64,000 nucleotides of DNA from Clostridium senegalense JC122 (GTDB lineage Bacteria > Bacillota > Clostridia > Clostridiales > Clostridiaceae), in contig NZ_HE611050.1 of the NCBI RefSeq assembly GCF_000285575.1, positions 1,543,882 through 1,607,881 of the forward strand, in the 5' to 3' direction. Position 1 is the first letter of the stretch. Every line of letters starts with the position of its first letter. This document shows positions 56,078 through 64,000 of this stretch, piece after piece. The notes beneath the pieces were generated by a model. That model did not search any database, was not told the origin of the DNA, and was given only the letters and a program-made list of their open reading frames with translations. The translations under genes and the position numbers were made by a program.

Positions 56078-57025
56078 CTACTTTTTAATTATTTTAGTTC
56101 CACATTCCCCTTTTAACGCTTCCTTTGCTTTAGATAATGATGATATTATTGCCATTTTATTATCACCAAATTGAACAAATTTTTTGCATGCTTCTATTTT
56201 CGGAAGCATACTTCCCGGAGCAAATTGTCCCTCTTCTATATATTTGTCAATTTCTTTTATAGTAACAGACTTCAATTTTTTCTCTGTTGCTTTGTTATAA
56301 TCTATACATACACTTTCTACAGCTGTTAATATTAACAAACAATCTGCATCTAATATCTCTGCTAATTTTTCTGCTGCAAAATCCTTATCAATAACTGCTG
56401 CAACACCTTTTATTGTATTGCCTTTTTTTATTACTGGTATTCCACCACCACCACAAGAAATAACTACTTTTTCATTTCTAACTAAATCCTTTATAGTTTC
56501 TTTTTCAATTATATCTACAGGCCTTGGTGAAGCTACAACTCTTCTATATCCTCTTCCAGCATCTTCTCGCATAATATATCCTTGATTTTTTTCTAAATTT
56601 TCTGACTCTTCTTTAGAATAAAATGAACCTATAGGTTTTGTAGGATTTTTAAAGCCACTATCATTTTCATCTACTAAAACCTGAGTTACTACTGTAGCTA
56701 CCGACTTATTAATTTCCCTATATTTTAATTCTTCACTTATTGCATTTTGAAGATGATAACCTATATATCCTTGTGTAAATGCTCCGCACACATCAAATGG
56801 AAATAAAATATTTTTATTATTATATTTTATAGCATCTTCAATTGTAGCTACTATTTGGCCTACTTGTGGCCCATTCCCATGTACTATAGAAATTGAATGT
56901 CCATCTTCTATTAAATCAACAATAGATTTAGCTGTCTCTTTACATGTTTTTAATTGTGATTCTGCACTTTTATCCTTTGGATTTGATTGTAGTGCATTAC
57001 CCCCTAAAGCTAATACTATTTTCAC
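56078..57025 (-). CDS. arcC: Carbamate kinase
   Basis: Makes ATP and carbamate from carbamoyl phosphate, the energy-yielding step of arginine fermentation. The 315-residue protein has the family motifs LALGGNALQS, HGNGPQVGQI, CGGGGIPV and EKLAEILDADCLLILTAV. Start GTG 57025 follows GGGGGGATATT. It is the first gene of arcC-arcA-argF; no arcD antiporter lies in this operon. Confidence 0.96.
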   Translation of the reverse strand: MKIVLALGGNALQSNPKDKSAESQLKTCKETAKSIVDLIEDGHSISIVHGNGPQVGQIVATIEDAIKYNNKNILFPFDVCGAFTQGYIGYHLQNAISEELKYREINKSVATVVTQVLVDENDSGFKNPTKPIGSFYSKEESENLEKNQGYIMREDAGRGYRRVVASPRPVDIIEKETIKDLVRNEKVVISCGGGGIPVIKKGNTIKGVAAVIDKDFAAEKLAEILDADCLLILTAVESVCIDYNKATEKKLKSVTIKEIDKYIEEGQFAPGSMLPKIEACKKFVQFGDNKMAIISSLSKAKEALKGECGTKIIKK

Positions 57026-57254
57026 AATATCCCCCCATTTAAAAACATATTTATTTTTATAATATTTTTTAATTCTTTCCCCAGCACCCTTTTTATTTAA
57101 AATAATTATTTATAATATCAATATCAATTAATTTTGTTGAATTTTTAATTGTCATGTGCTCTATATCTAATAGACTTGTTTCATTAGTATTAAAATTATG
57201 TTTAACATGATGTTTTATGCAGTAATTTCATAAGATGTTTTTAATATAAAGTAC

Positions 57255-57300
57255 TATCATAGTAAATAATTTTCTATTTTATGTCAAATTTACTATGATA
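57255..57300 (-). promoter_or_regulatory. arcC promoter with flanking inverted repeat
   Basis: On the minus strand TTGACA (57282-57287) and TACTAT (57259-57264) are 17 bases apart. TATCATAGTAAAT (57255-57267) and ATTTACTATGATA (57288-57300) are perfect inverted copies that cover the -10 and abut the -35, so a dimeric regulator could block or activate. The leader would be about 225 nucleotides. Confidence 0.65.
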
Positions 57301-57696
57301 AAGTATATTCATTTGCTATACATTTTTTTAATAAATATAAATTTATAACTTATTAACGATTAATTATATTTATATTAATTTATTTTTATAAAATTAAATA
57401 TTATTTATTACTTTTTTCTTATTTTTTTGTGAAAATATTGTTTTTATCTTAAATTAATAATATTTATATTACAATATAATAATATTATTTAAAAAATAAA
57501 TTAATAAACTAATCTATTTTCTTCCTTTTAATATTATACCTTAACAAGATATTTTTAAATTATAGAATACATATTATATATTTTTTTAATTACTAGTAAT
57601 GGAATATACAATATATTTGAATTTTTATGTAAATGTATATTTTTTGTAAATTTTTATTTGCATTTTATTTATTACATTTTTAGACCTTTAAAATTA

Positions 57697-57741
57697 AAAG
57701 GTTATAAGATATGATTTATAAATATATATCTTATAACCTTT
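57697..57741 (-). terminator. Terminator of the pyr operon
   Basis: AAAGGTTATAAGATAT and ATATCTTATAACCTTT form a perfect 16-base stem downstream of pyrE. Confidence 0.85.
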
Positions 57742-57783
57742 ATTTAAACTTTAATTTTGAATAAATTTTTCTTACTTTTAAAG

Positions 57784-58353
57784 CTATTTAATGTTTCTAC
57801 TACCTGGTTTTACATATGGAATACCTTCTTTACATAGTGGACATTCTTCTTTTTCAAAGTTTTCTACATTTAGTTTTATAGCACTATATAATGGTAATTT
57901 AAGTTCCGATACATCGCCTCTTCTATCAACAATTGAGCAGACCCCAACAACTTCCGCACCTAAATTTTCTAATAATCTACACACTTCCATAGTTGATTTT
58001 CCTGTAGTTACAACATCCTCTGATATCATTACCTTAGTTCCTTTTTCTATTTCAAATCTAGATAAAGTCATAACTCCATCTCTTCTTTCTGTGAATATCC
58101 CTGGTTTTTTTAACTGTCTTGCTACTTCATAGGCAACTATAACACCACCCATAGCTGGTCCTACAACAATATCAAAATCTATATCCTTTATTTTATCTAC
58201 AACAACTTTTAAAATTTTTTCTGCTTTATCTGGATATTGAAGTAGTCTAGCACATTGACAGTATTTGTTACTATGTCTACCTGATGATAATAAAAAATGT
58301 CCTTCTAATAATGCATTAGTTTCTTTTAATATATCTATAATCATTTTTTCCAT
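57784..58353 (-). CDS. pyrE: Orotate phosphoribosyltransferase
   Basis: Converts orotate and PRPP to OMP. The 189-residue protein has the PRPP motif [14 protein letters not shown] and the opening [14 protein letters not shown]. The C-terminal CPLCKEG cysteines are often present in this clostridial subtype. ATG 58353 follows GGAGGAA. It is the last gene of the pyr operon. Confidence 0.96.
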   Translation of the reverse strand: MEKMIIDILKETNALLEGHFLLSSGRHSNKYCQCARLLQYPDKAEKILKVVVDKIKDIDFDIVVGPAMGGVIVAYEVARQLKKPGIFTERRDGVMTLSRFEIEKGTKVMISEDVVTTGKSTMEVCRLLENLGAEVVGVCSIVDRRGDVSELKLPLYSAIKLNVENFEKEECPLCKEGIPYVKPGSRNIK

Positions 58354-58389
58354 TATAATTCCTCCAAGTCAAATTTATTTTATTATGCC

Positions 58390-59286
58390 TTATATTATTC
58401 CTCTTATATCATTTATATTTTTTATGTTTCTCTCTTTTAAAAAATTTTCCATCCCATTTATAATATCTAGCATAATATCTGGTTTTATAAAGTTAGCAGT
58501 TCCTACTTGTATTGCCGAAGCTCCTGCCATTATAAATTCAATAGCATCTTGCCATGTTTTTATCCCACCTAATCCTATTATAGGAATATCTACTACTTTA
58601 CTTACTTCATTCACCATTCTAAGGGCTATAGGTTTTATCGCTGGACCTGAAAGTCCTGCATATATATTTTCAAAGACAGGTCTTTGATTATATATATCAA
58701 TTGCCATGCCTTTAAAAGTATTGACTAATGATAGTGCATCTGCTCCTGCTTTACAACAGCTTATTGCCATCTCCTGAATGTTTTCAGCATTAGGTGATAA
58801 TTTTACTATAAGTGGTTTACTGCAATATTTTTTTACTTCTTTAACTACATCATATGCTATAGATGATTTAATCCCTAATGCCATTCCACCAGTTTTTACA
58901 TTAGGACAGGATATATTAAGTTCTATCATATCTACACTACTACAGTTTAATTTTTTAACACCTTTAATGTATTCTTCTATAGAACCCCCACCTAAATTTG
59001 CAATTATTACTGTATTTAACTCTTCCATATTTTTCAGTTCTTTTTCTATAAATTTATCTACGCCTGGATTTTGAAGTCCAACGCTATTTAACATTCCAGA
59101 TGGAGTTTCTTGCATCCTTACTCCATCATTACCATCCTTAGGGTTTATAGTCAATCCTTTAGAGCTTATTCCACCAAGTTTAGAAACTGGAAAGAACTCA
59201 TTATATTCTTGTCCAAAACCAAATGTACCTGATGCAGCTATTACTGGATTTTTCAGTTCAACTCCACATATATTCACGTTCATCAT
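58390..59286 (-). CDS. pyrD: Dihydroorotate dehydrogenase, catalytic subunit (type 1B)
   Basis: FMN enzyme oxidising dihydroorotate to orotate. The 298-residue protein has [11 protein letters not shown], the catalytic cysteine in [13 protein letters not shown] and the FMN loop [11 protein letters not shown]. It partners with PyrK, encoded immediately upstream, making the NAD-dependent 1B type. Confidence 0.96.
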   Translation of the reverse strand: MMNVNICGVELKNPVIAASGTFGFGQEYNEFFPVSKLGGISSKGLTINPKDGNDGVRMQETPSGMLNSVGLQNPGVDKFIEKELKNMEELNTVIIANLGGGSIEEYIKGVKKLNCSSVDMIELNISCPNVKTGGMALGIKSSIAYDVVKEVKKYCSKPLIVKLSPNAENIQEMAISCCKAGADALSLVNTFKGMAIDIYNQRPVFENIYAGLSGPAIKPIALRMVNEVSKVVDIPIIGLGGIKTWQDAIEFIMAGASAIQVGTANFIKPDIMLDIINGMENFLKERNIKNINDIRGII

Positions 59287-59332
59287 TAATCATCACCTCA
59301 TGTACTAATCTTCAAAGCCCTATATATTTTTA

Positions 59333-60082
59333 TTAAATTTCTATATCATCACCACAAAATACTGGTCCATCTTTACAAGTTCTTTTATTTCCTTGTTTAG
59401 TTTTACAAGTACACACTAAACAAGCTCCTATTCCACAGGCCATCTTTTTTTCTTCTGATATATAGACCTTTGTGTTTGTTTCTTTGCACATTTTTACTAC
59501 CTTATTCATCATAACTTCTGGCCCACAACATAATACTAAGTCATATTTATTTGTGTTTAATATATCTGTTATATAACCCTTATGACCACAACTTCCATCT
59601 TCTGTTGATACATATATTTTTTTAATAATATTTTTCATATCTTCAATTGCATATGTTAAGTCTTTAAACCCTGCATATAAATCTATATTTTCTTCTTTTA
59701 ATAAACTTAAAAGATATTTCATTGGAGCTATACCTATTCCCCCTGCTACTATTGCAATCTTTTTTCCTTTAACTTCTTCTACATTAAATCCGTTTCCTAG
59801 TGGTCCCATTGTTTTAATTTCATCACCTTGATTTAACTTGCTTATTAATTCTGTACCTTTGCCAACAACTGCATATAAAAACTCAATATAGTCTCCATTT
59901 TTTCCAACGTTATGAACACTTATAGGTCTTGATAAAACTGGCTCGTCTTCCCAGCATCTTATCATATAAAACTGACCTGGGTTCGCTTTGAATTTTCCTG
60001 ATACTTTTATCTTATAGATTCCCGTTGAAACCTCTTTATTTTCTAACACTCTATTCATTGTAAATTCTTTATTTAAATTCAT
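59333..60082 (-). CDS. pyrK: Dihydroorotate dehydrogenase, electron-transfer subunit
   Basis: A 249-residue FAD and [2Fe-2S] protein that passes electrons from PyrD to NAD. The FAD part has DEPVLSRPISVHNV and the nucleotide loop IVAGGIGIAPMKYLLSLL. The C-terminal cluster cysteines are in CGIGACLVCTCK and a final RTCKDGPVF. Confidence 0.96.
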   Translation of the reverse strand: MNLNKEFTMNRVLENKEVSTGIYKIKVSGKFKANPGQFYMIRCWEDEPVLSRPISVHNVGKNGDYIEFLYAVVGKGTELISKLNQGDEIKTMGPLGNGFNVEEVKGKKIAIVAGGIGIAPMKYLLSLLKEENIDLYAGFKDLTYAIEDMKNIIKKIYVSTEDGSCGHKGYITDILNTNKYDLVLCCGPEVMMNKVVKMCKETNTKVYISEEKKMACGIGACLVCTCKTKQGNKRTCKDGPVFCGDDIEI

Positions 60083-60122
60083 AAAACCATCCTCATATAT
60101 AAGATTTGAAAAAACTTACCCC

Positions 60123-61001
60123 TTACCCTCTTGTATTGTTTTTTATAGCTAACTTTATTTCATCTCTCATTCTTATGACTTCTTCCCTTGCATATTTATC
60201 AAAATATTTTTCACCGTCTTCATGTTTTTTATATGCAAGAAGTATACCTCTTGATGAGTTAACTACTCCACCATTTCCATCTTTTAAATACATAGCTACA
60301 TCTTCTGCCGTTCCACCTTGTGCTCCATATCCAGGTATTAAGAAAAATGTACTATTTAATTTTTTTCTTAACATAATTCCTTCTTCTGTATGAGTACATC
60401 CTATAACTCCACCTATAGAACTATATCCACACTGTCCTAAGAACTTTTCTCCTATTTTGTTAAGCTTATGTCCAACTTTTGAATATACCTTTTCATTATC
60501 TAATGTATCTATATACTGTATATCTTTTGCCCCTTTATTAGATGTTCTTATTAATACAAAAATTCCTTTTTCACCTTTTTTAATATATGGTATATATGGC
60601 TCTATAGTATCTAAGCCCATATATGGATTTAATGTTATAAAGTCAACCTCAAAATCTCCCTCAAAGTGTGCTTTTGCATACATTTCAGCTGTTTTTGCTA
60701 TATCCCCTCTTTTTATATCTCCTATAGCAATTCCGCCTTTTTTCTTTATATATTCTATAGTCTTTTTATACGCTATAAGTCCTTCTAATCCTAATGCTTC
60801 GTAATATGCTATTTGAGGTTTATAACAAGCTACAACATCTAAAGTAGCATCTATAATACTTTTATTAAATTGAAATATACCTTCTGATATTGATGAAAAT
60901 TTATTTAAAAAATCATTAGGTATGTATTTTAGGTCTGTATCCAGACCTAAACATACATGTCCTTTTTCTTTAACTGTATTAAATAATTTATCTATTATCA
61001 T
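60123..61001 (-). CDS. pyrF: Orotidine-5'-phosphate decarboxylase (long type)
   Basis: Converts OMP to UMP. The product is about 292 residues, the longer type-2 form. The catalytic motif is seen in AIGDIKRGDIAKTAEMYA and the phosphate loop near FLIPGYGAQGG. ATG 61001 is chosen behind GAGAGGGCG; an in-frame ATG at 61016 has no site. Confidence 0.95.
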   Translation of the reverse strand: MIIDKLFNTVKEKGHVCLGLDTDLKYIPNDFLNKFSSISEGIFQFNKSIIDATLDVVACYKPQIAYYEALGLEGLIAYKKTIEYIKKKGGIAIGDIKRGDIAKTAEMYAKAHFEGDFEVDFITLNPYMGLDTIEPYIPYIKKGEKGIFVLIRTSNKGAKDIQYIDTLDNEKVYSKVGHKLNKIGEKFLGQCGYSSIGGVIGCTHTEEGIMLRKKLNSTFFLIPGYGAQGGTAEDVAMYLKDGNGGVVNSSRGILLAYKKHEDGEKYFDKYAREEVIRMRDEIKLAIKNNTRG

Positions 61002-61031
61002 TAAACGCCCTCTCATTCTAGATTTAAGTAT

Positions 61032-62231
61032 CTAAATTTCATATTTATTATTTGAATAAACTATTTCACCATTTTTTATGGTTTTTATTATATCTCCATA
61101 TACCTTTACACCATTTAATGGTGTATTTTTTCCCTTTGAATAAAATTTTTTTGAATCTATATCATATTTAGCTTCTAAATCTATTAAAACCAAGTCACCT
61201 TCATATCCAATTTCAATTTTTCCTTTTTTAACATCTAATATTTCACTAGGTTTTTTACTCATAATTTCACTTAATTTTTCTAAAGATATTCCGTTTTCTT
61301 TTACTAGTTTTGTATAACACAAACTAAATGCTGTTTCTATTCCAGATATACCTGGTGCTCCACCTTCCTTATCCTCTTTACTATGTGGTGCATGATCTGT
61401 CGCTATAGCATCTACATACCCATCTTCTATAGCTTTAATTAAAAATTCTACATCTTCTTTTTTTCTTATTGGTGGATTTACTTTATAGTCACATTCATTT
61501 CCTAAAAACAAATGATGTGGTGCAACTTCACAAGTAACTTTTATCCCTTCATCTTTATATCTTATAATGTATTTCATAGCTTCCTTAGTACTTACATGTG
61601 CTATATGAACAGTAGCGCCTGTTATCTTTGCGAATTCTAAATTACGTAAAGTCATTATATTTTCCGCTATTCTCATATCATATTTTGATAGATTTTCTTC
61701 TTCGCAGTGACACATAAGTATTAAATTTTTTTCTTTAGCTTTAACCATAGCATCTAACATAATTTTGCTATTCATTACATCTTTTCCGTCTTCTGATATA
61801 ATTTTTATGGAATTATCTATCCTATCCAAATGACTTATATCTTTACCATCAAAACTATTAGTAATAGAAACTGTTTGATGTACATCTATTAAACCTATTT
61901 GATTCGCCTTACCTCTAACATAATTTACCGTCTCCATAGAACTGCATACAGGATTTGTATTTGCCATTAGATTTACCATTGTATATCCACCTCTAACTGC
62001 AGCCTTTGAACCTGATTCTATATCTTCTTTATAGGTAAATCCTGGCTCTCTAAAATGTACATGTAAATCTACAAAAGATGGCATAAGGACATAACCTTTT
62101 GCATCTATAGTTTTACAAGATTTTCTTAAGTTTCTACCAATTTTATTTATAATGCCATCCTTTATATAAACATCACTTAAATAACTTCCGTAACAGTCTA
62201 CAACTTTTGCATTTTTAATTAATAATTCCAC
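61032..62231 (-). CDS. pyrC: Dihydroorotase
   Basis: Zinc amidohydrolase closing the dihydroorotate ring. The 399-residue protein opens at GTG 62231 (behind AAGGAGGG). Metal ligands are in DLHVHFREPGFTYKED, HCEEEN, HIAHVST and AIATDHAPHSKED, with the usual GAPGISGIET block. Confidence 0.96.
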   Translation of the reverse strand: MELLIKNAKVVDCYGSYLSDVYIKDGIINKIGRNLRKSCKTIDAKGYVLMPSFVDLHVHFREPGFTYKEDIESGSKAAVRGGYTMVNLMANTNPVCSSMETVNYVRGKANQIGLIDVHQTVSITNSFDGKDISHLDRIDNSIKIISEDGKDVMNSKIMLDAMVKAKEKNLILMCHCEEENLSKYDMRIAENIMTLRNLEFAKITGATVHIAHVSTKEAMKYIIRYKDEGIKVTCEVAPHHLFLGNECDYKVNPPIRKKEDVEFLIKAIEDGYVDAIATDHAPHSKEDKEGGAPGISGIETAFSLCYTKLVKENGISLEKLSEIMSKKPSEILDVKKGKIEIGYEGDLVLIDLEAKYDIDSKKFYSKGKNTPLNGVKVYGDIIKTIKNGEIVYSNNKYEI

Positions 62232-62245
62232 AAATTTAACCCTCC

Positions 62246-62686
62246 TTAGTTATAACGTATTTCCTTTACTTTTATAATCTCATCACAGTATTTACATCTA
62301 TATTCTTTTTTCTCTTCATTGAATAAATAATGTGTATGAGTTATATACGGTTCTATTGACGTTATACAACGAGGATTTTTACACTTAATGATTCCTTCAA
62401 CTTTTTTAGGAAGGGTTAAGTCTATTTTTTCTACTATTTTTTCATCTTTTATTATATCTACAGTTATACCTCTATCTATTAATCCTAAAACTGTATAATC
62501 TAGTTTCATAACATTTTCTATCTTTATAATATCTTTTCGCCCCAACTTTTCACTATGTGCATTCATAATTAAAGCAACTTGATATTGTGCTCTATCTAAT
62601 CCTAAATAATTAAATATTTTCATTCCTCTTCCAGATTCTATATGGTCTATAACAATTCCATTTTTTATACTATTTATTGTTAACAT
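62246..62686 (-). CDS. pyrI: Aspartate carbamoyltransferase regulatory chain
   Basis: A 146-residue allosteric subunit that binds nucleotides and carries a structural zinc with four cysteines (CKNPRC and CKYCDE). Its presence next to pyrB means a class B, allosterically controlled ATCase. ATG 62686 follows GAGGGGGA. Confidence 0.95.
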   Translation of the reverse strand: MLTINSIKNGIVIDHIESGRGMKIFNYLGLDRAQYQVALIMNAHSEKLGRKDIIKIENVMKLDYTVLGLIDRGITVDIIKDEKIVEKIDLTLPKKVEGIIKCKNPRCITSIEPYITHTHYLFNEEKKEYRCKYCDEIIKVKEIRYN

Positions 62687-62709
62687 AGAAAATCCCCCTC
62701 ATCTTTTAA

Positions 62710-63630
62710 TTACGCTAATCCTAAAAGTTTGCATATTAAAGCCATTCTTACAAACATACCGTATTTGGCCTGTTTAAAATAAACTGCCCTTGGATCATCA
62801 TCAACTTCATATGCTATCTCATTCACTCTTGGTAATGGATGAAGCACTATCATATCTTCTTTAGCTAAATTCATTTTTTCATTACATAGTATATAAGAAT
62901 CTTTTAACCTTACATAATCTTCTTCGTTAAAAAATCTTTCTTTTTGTACTCTTGTCATATAAAGAATATCTAACTCATCTATTACTTCTTCCATTTTTTC
63001 TACTTGTTTAAATTCTATATTTTTTTCTTTTAAAATTCTTATTATATATTCTGGTACTTTTAACTCTTGTGGGGATATTAATATAAATTTGTTTCCTTCA
63101 TATCTTGATAATGCCTTTATTAATGAGTGAACTGTTCTTCCAAATCTTAAATCTCCACAACATCCTATAGTTAAGTTCTTTAGTCTTCCCTTAACTCTTC
63201 TTATAGTTAATAAATCTGTAAGTGTTTGTGTTGGATGTTGATGTCCGCCATCTCCAGCATTAACAACTGGTATATGTGAACTTTCTGATGCTACTAGTGC
63301 TGCTCCTTCTTTTGGGTGTCTCATAACAGCAATATCGGCATAACAAGAAACAGTTCTTATAGTATCTGAAATGCTTTCGCCCTTTGCAACTGAGCTTGAG
63401 TTTGCTTCTGAAAAACCTATAACATTACCACCTAATCTAAGCATAGCTGCTTCAAAACTAAACCTTGTCCTTGTACTTGGTTCAAAGAATAATGTTGCAA
63501 GTATTTTTCCATCACACATTTTGGCATATTGAGTGGGATTTTTTATTATTTCATCTGCCAATAAAAATATTTGTTCTAATTCTTCTAATGTGAAATCCAT
63601 TGGTTCTATTAAATTTCTTCCTTTTAACAT
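62710..63630 (-). CDS. pyrB: Aspartate carbamoyltransferase catalytic chain
   Basis: First committed pyrimidine step. The 306-residue protein has the carbamoyl-phosphate loop [24 protein letters not shown] and [12 protein letters not shown] 63630 is preferred over 63639, which overlaps the AGGAG. It is the first gene of the operon behind the attenuator. Confidence 0.96.
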   Translation of the reverse strand: MLKGRNLIEPMDFTLEELEQIFLLADEIIKNPTQYAKMCDGKILATLFFEPSTRTRFSFEAAMLRLGGNVIGFSEANSSSVAKGESISDTIRTVSCYADIAVMRHPKEGAALVASESSHIPVVNAGDGGHQHPTQTLTDLLTIRRVKGRLKNLTIGCCGDLRFGRTVHSLIKALSRYEGNKFILISPQELKVPEYIIRILKEKNIEFKQVEKMEEVIDELDILYMTRVQKERFFNEEDYVRLKDSYILCNEKMNLAKEDMIVLHPLPRVNEIAYEVDDDPRAVYFKQAKYGMFVRMALICKLLGLA

Positions 63631-63687
63631 ATAAAACATCTCCTTTTTACCTCACTGGGTTAATTTAAAGGGTATTTTTTGCAATAA

Positions 63688-63715
63688 AAAATGCTTTCCC
63701 AAAGGAAAGCATTTT
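63688..63715 (-). terminator. Attenuator terminator of the pyr operon
   Basis: On the minus strand AAAATGCTTTCC and GGAAAGCATTTT form a perfect stem with a short loop, followed by a T run. It lies between the PyrR site and pyrB. Confidence 0.85.
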
Positions 63716-63780
63716 AATTACAACTATATAACTATAGCTAATTTTAGCTACACTTATATAGCTATATTATTTTCTTCCCT

Positions 63781-63802
63781 TTCTGATCTCTCTGGATCAA
63801 AT
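63781..63802 (-). promoter_or_regulatory. PyrR RNA-binding site
   Basis: On the minus strand GATCCAGAGAGATCAGAAAG matches the PyrR loop consensus (TCCAGAGAGG-type) in the pyr leader. UMP-loaded PyrR would favour the downstream terminator. pyrR itself is not in the window. Confidence 0.8.
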
Positions 63803-63835
63803 TTAAAAGGACATAAAGTTATTATCTTTAAAATA

Positions 63836-63864
63836 ACTATATATAACCTTTAACTAATTGTCAA
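63836..63864 (-). promoter_or_regulatory. Sigma-A promoter of the pyr operon
   Basis: On the minus strand TTGACA (63859-63864) and TATAGT (63836-63841) are 17 bases apart. The leader to pyrB would be about 200 nucleotides and contains the PyrR site and terminator. Nothing further is recognised to the window end. Confidence 0.8.
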
Positions 63865-64000
63865 TATATTTTATTTAAATTTAATAATAAATATTCACCT
63901 TTTTCTAAAATTTGTATATTTTAATATATAGATATATAGATTGAATTGTGCTATAATTAAAATACTTAAAGGAAACACTGCCAAAAATTTTATAAAGTTT

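Larger units (their letters stand above)
57026..57783. other. Gene-free 758-bp region between arcC and pyrE
   Basis: Very AT-rich. It holds the arcC promoter and dyad (57255-57300) and the pyrE terminator (57697-57741). No gene is seen between. Confidence 0.6.

Noticed and set aside
1..64000. tRNA, rRNA, CRISPR arrays, integrases and transposases
   Set aside because: None of their signatures (cloverleaf with CCA-adjacent TTCGA arm, regular spacer-repeat units, DDE or tyrosine recombinase motifs) was seen in either strand.

Overview
The window is very AT-rich and reads like a chromosome segment of a strictly anaerobic, endospore-forming Clostridium (sensu stricto). The grounds are the class III ribonucleotide reductase NrdD, rubrerythrin, a clostridial ferredoxin, the spore proteins SpmA/SpmB, a YhcN/YlaJ-type lipoprotein, the 3D/G5 protein-rnmV-ksgA cluster, and frequent TTG/GTG starts behind strong AGGAGG-like sites. 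I do not name a species. No rRNA, tRNA, CRISPR array, integrase or intact insertion sequence was seen.

Layout. 0-5.6 kb: a broken gene at the edge, nrdD with its own promoter and an NrdR-like box, a cold-shock protein, a small unknown and two exported unknowns. 5.6-13.3 kb: a Cys/His/Lys-rich unknown, then ksgA-rnmV, a small unknown, a 3D-domain cell-wall protein, tatD and a frameshifted DUF445 gene. 13.8-20.7 kb: gltS, a PHP phosphatase, rubrerythrin, metG behind a T-box leader, and an erythromycin-esterase-like exported protein. 20.9-25.2 kb: the phosphate system pstS, pstC, pstA, pstB, phoU with two separate PhoP-box-like arrays. 25.4-32.9 kb: a propeller-like membrane protein with an orphan OppC-type permease, a MATE exporter, spmAB, small membrane proteins and truA. 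33.1-36.9 kb: a decaying accessory patch with a frameshifted BURPS668_1122-type deaminase toxin, a dead AraC/GyrI-like regulator, a second remnant of the same regulator, and an intact PadR pair. 37.2-42.0 kb: a compact sigma-54 circuit of activator, M20 deacylase and YfcC-family carrier, with two near-identical -24/-12 promoters and matching upstream enhancer motifs. 42.1-53.6 kb: YitT, cardiolipin synthase, a paralogue of the propeller-like protein, an orphan RsgI-like protein, a GH73 glucosaminidase, rluF, lipoproteins, a DnaA-box cluster, ispF and ferredoxin. 53.8-57.0 kb: arginine deiminase operon arcC-arcA-argF. 57.8-63.6 kb: pyrimidine operon pyrB-I-C-F-K-D-E behind a PyrR-type attenuator.

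How it works together. Much of the core is controlled at the RNA or operator level: the T-box (metG), the PyrR attenuator (pyr), the Pho boxes (pst), an NrdR-like box (nrdD) and a dyad over the arcC promoter. The most novel-looking parts are the self-contained sigma-54 circuit, a family of short dispersed repeats of which two pairs look like the ends of about 200-260 bp MITE-like palindromes, and a set of seven broken reading frames that all need one base restored to an A/T homopolymer.
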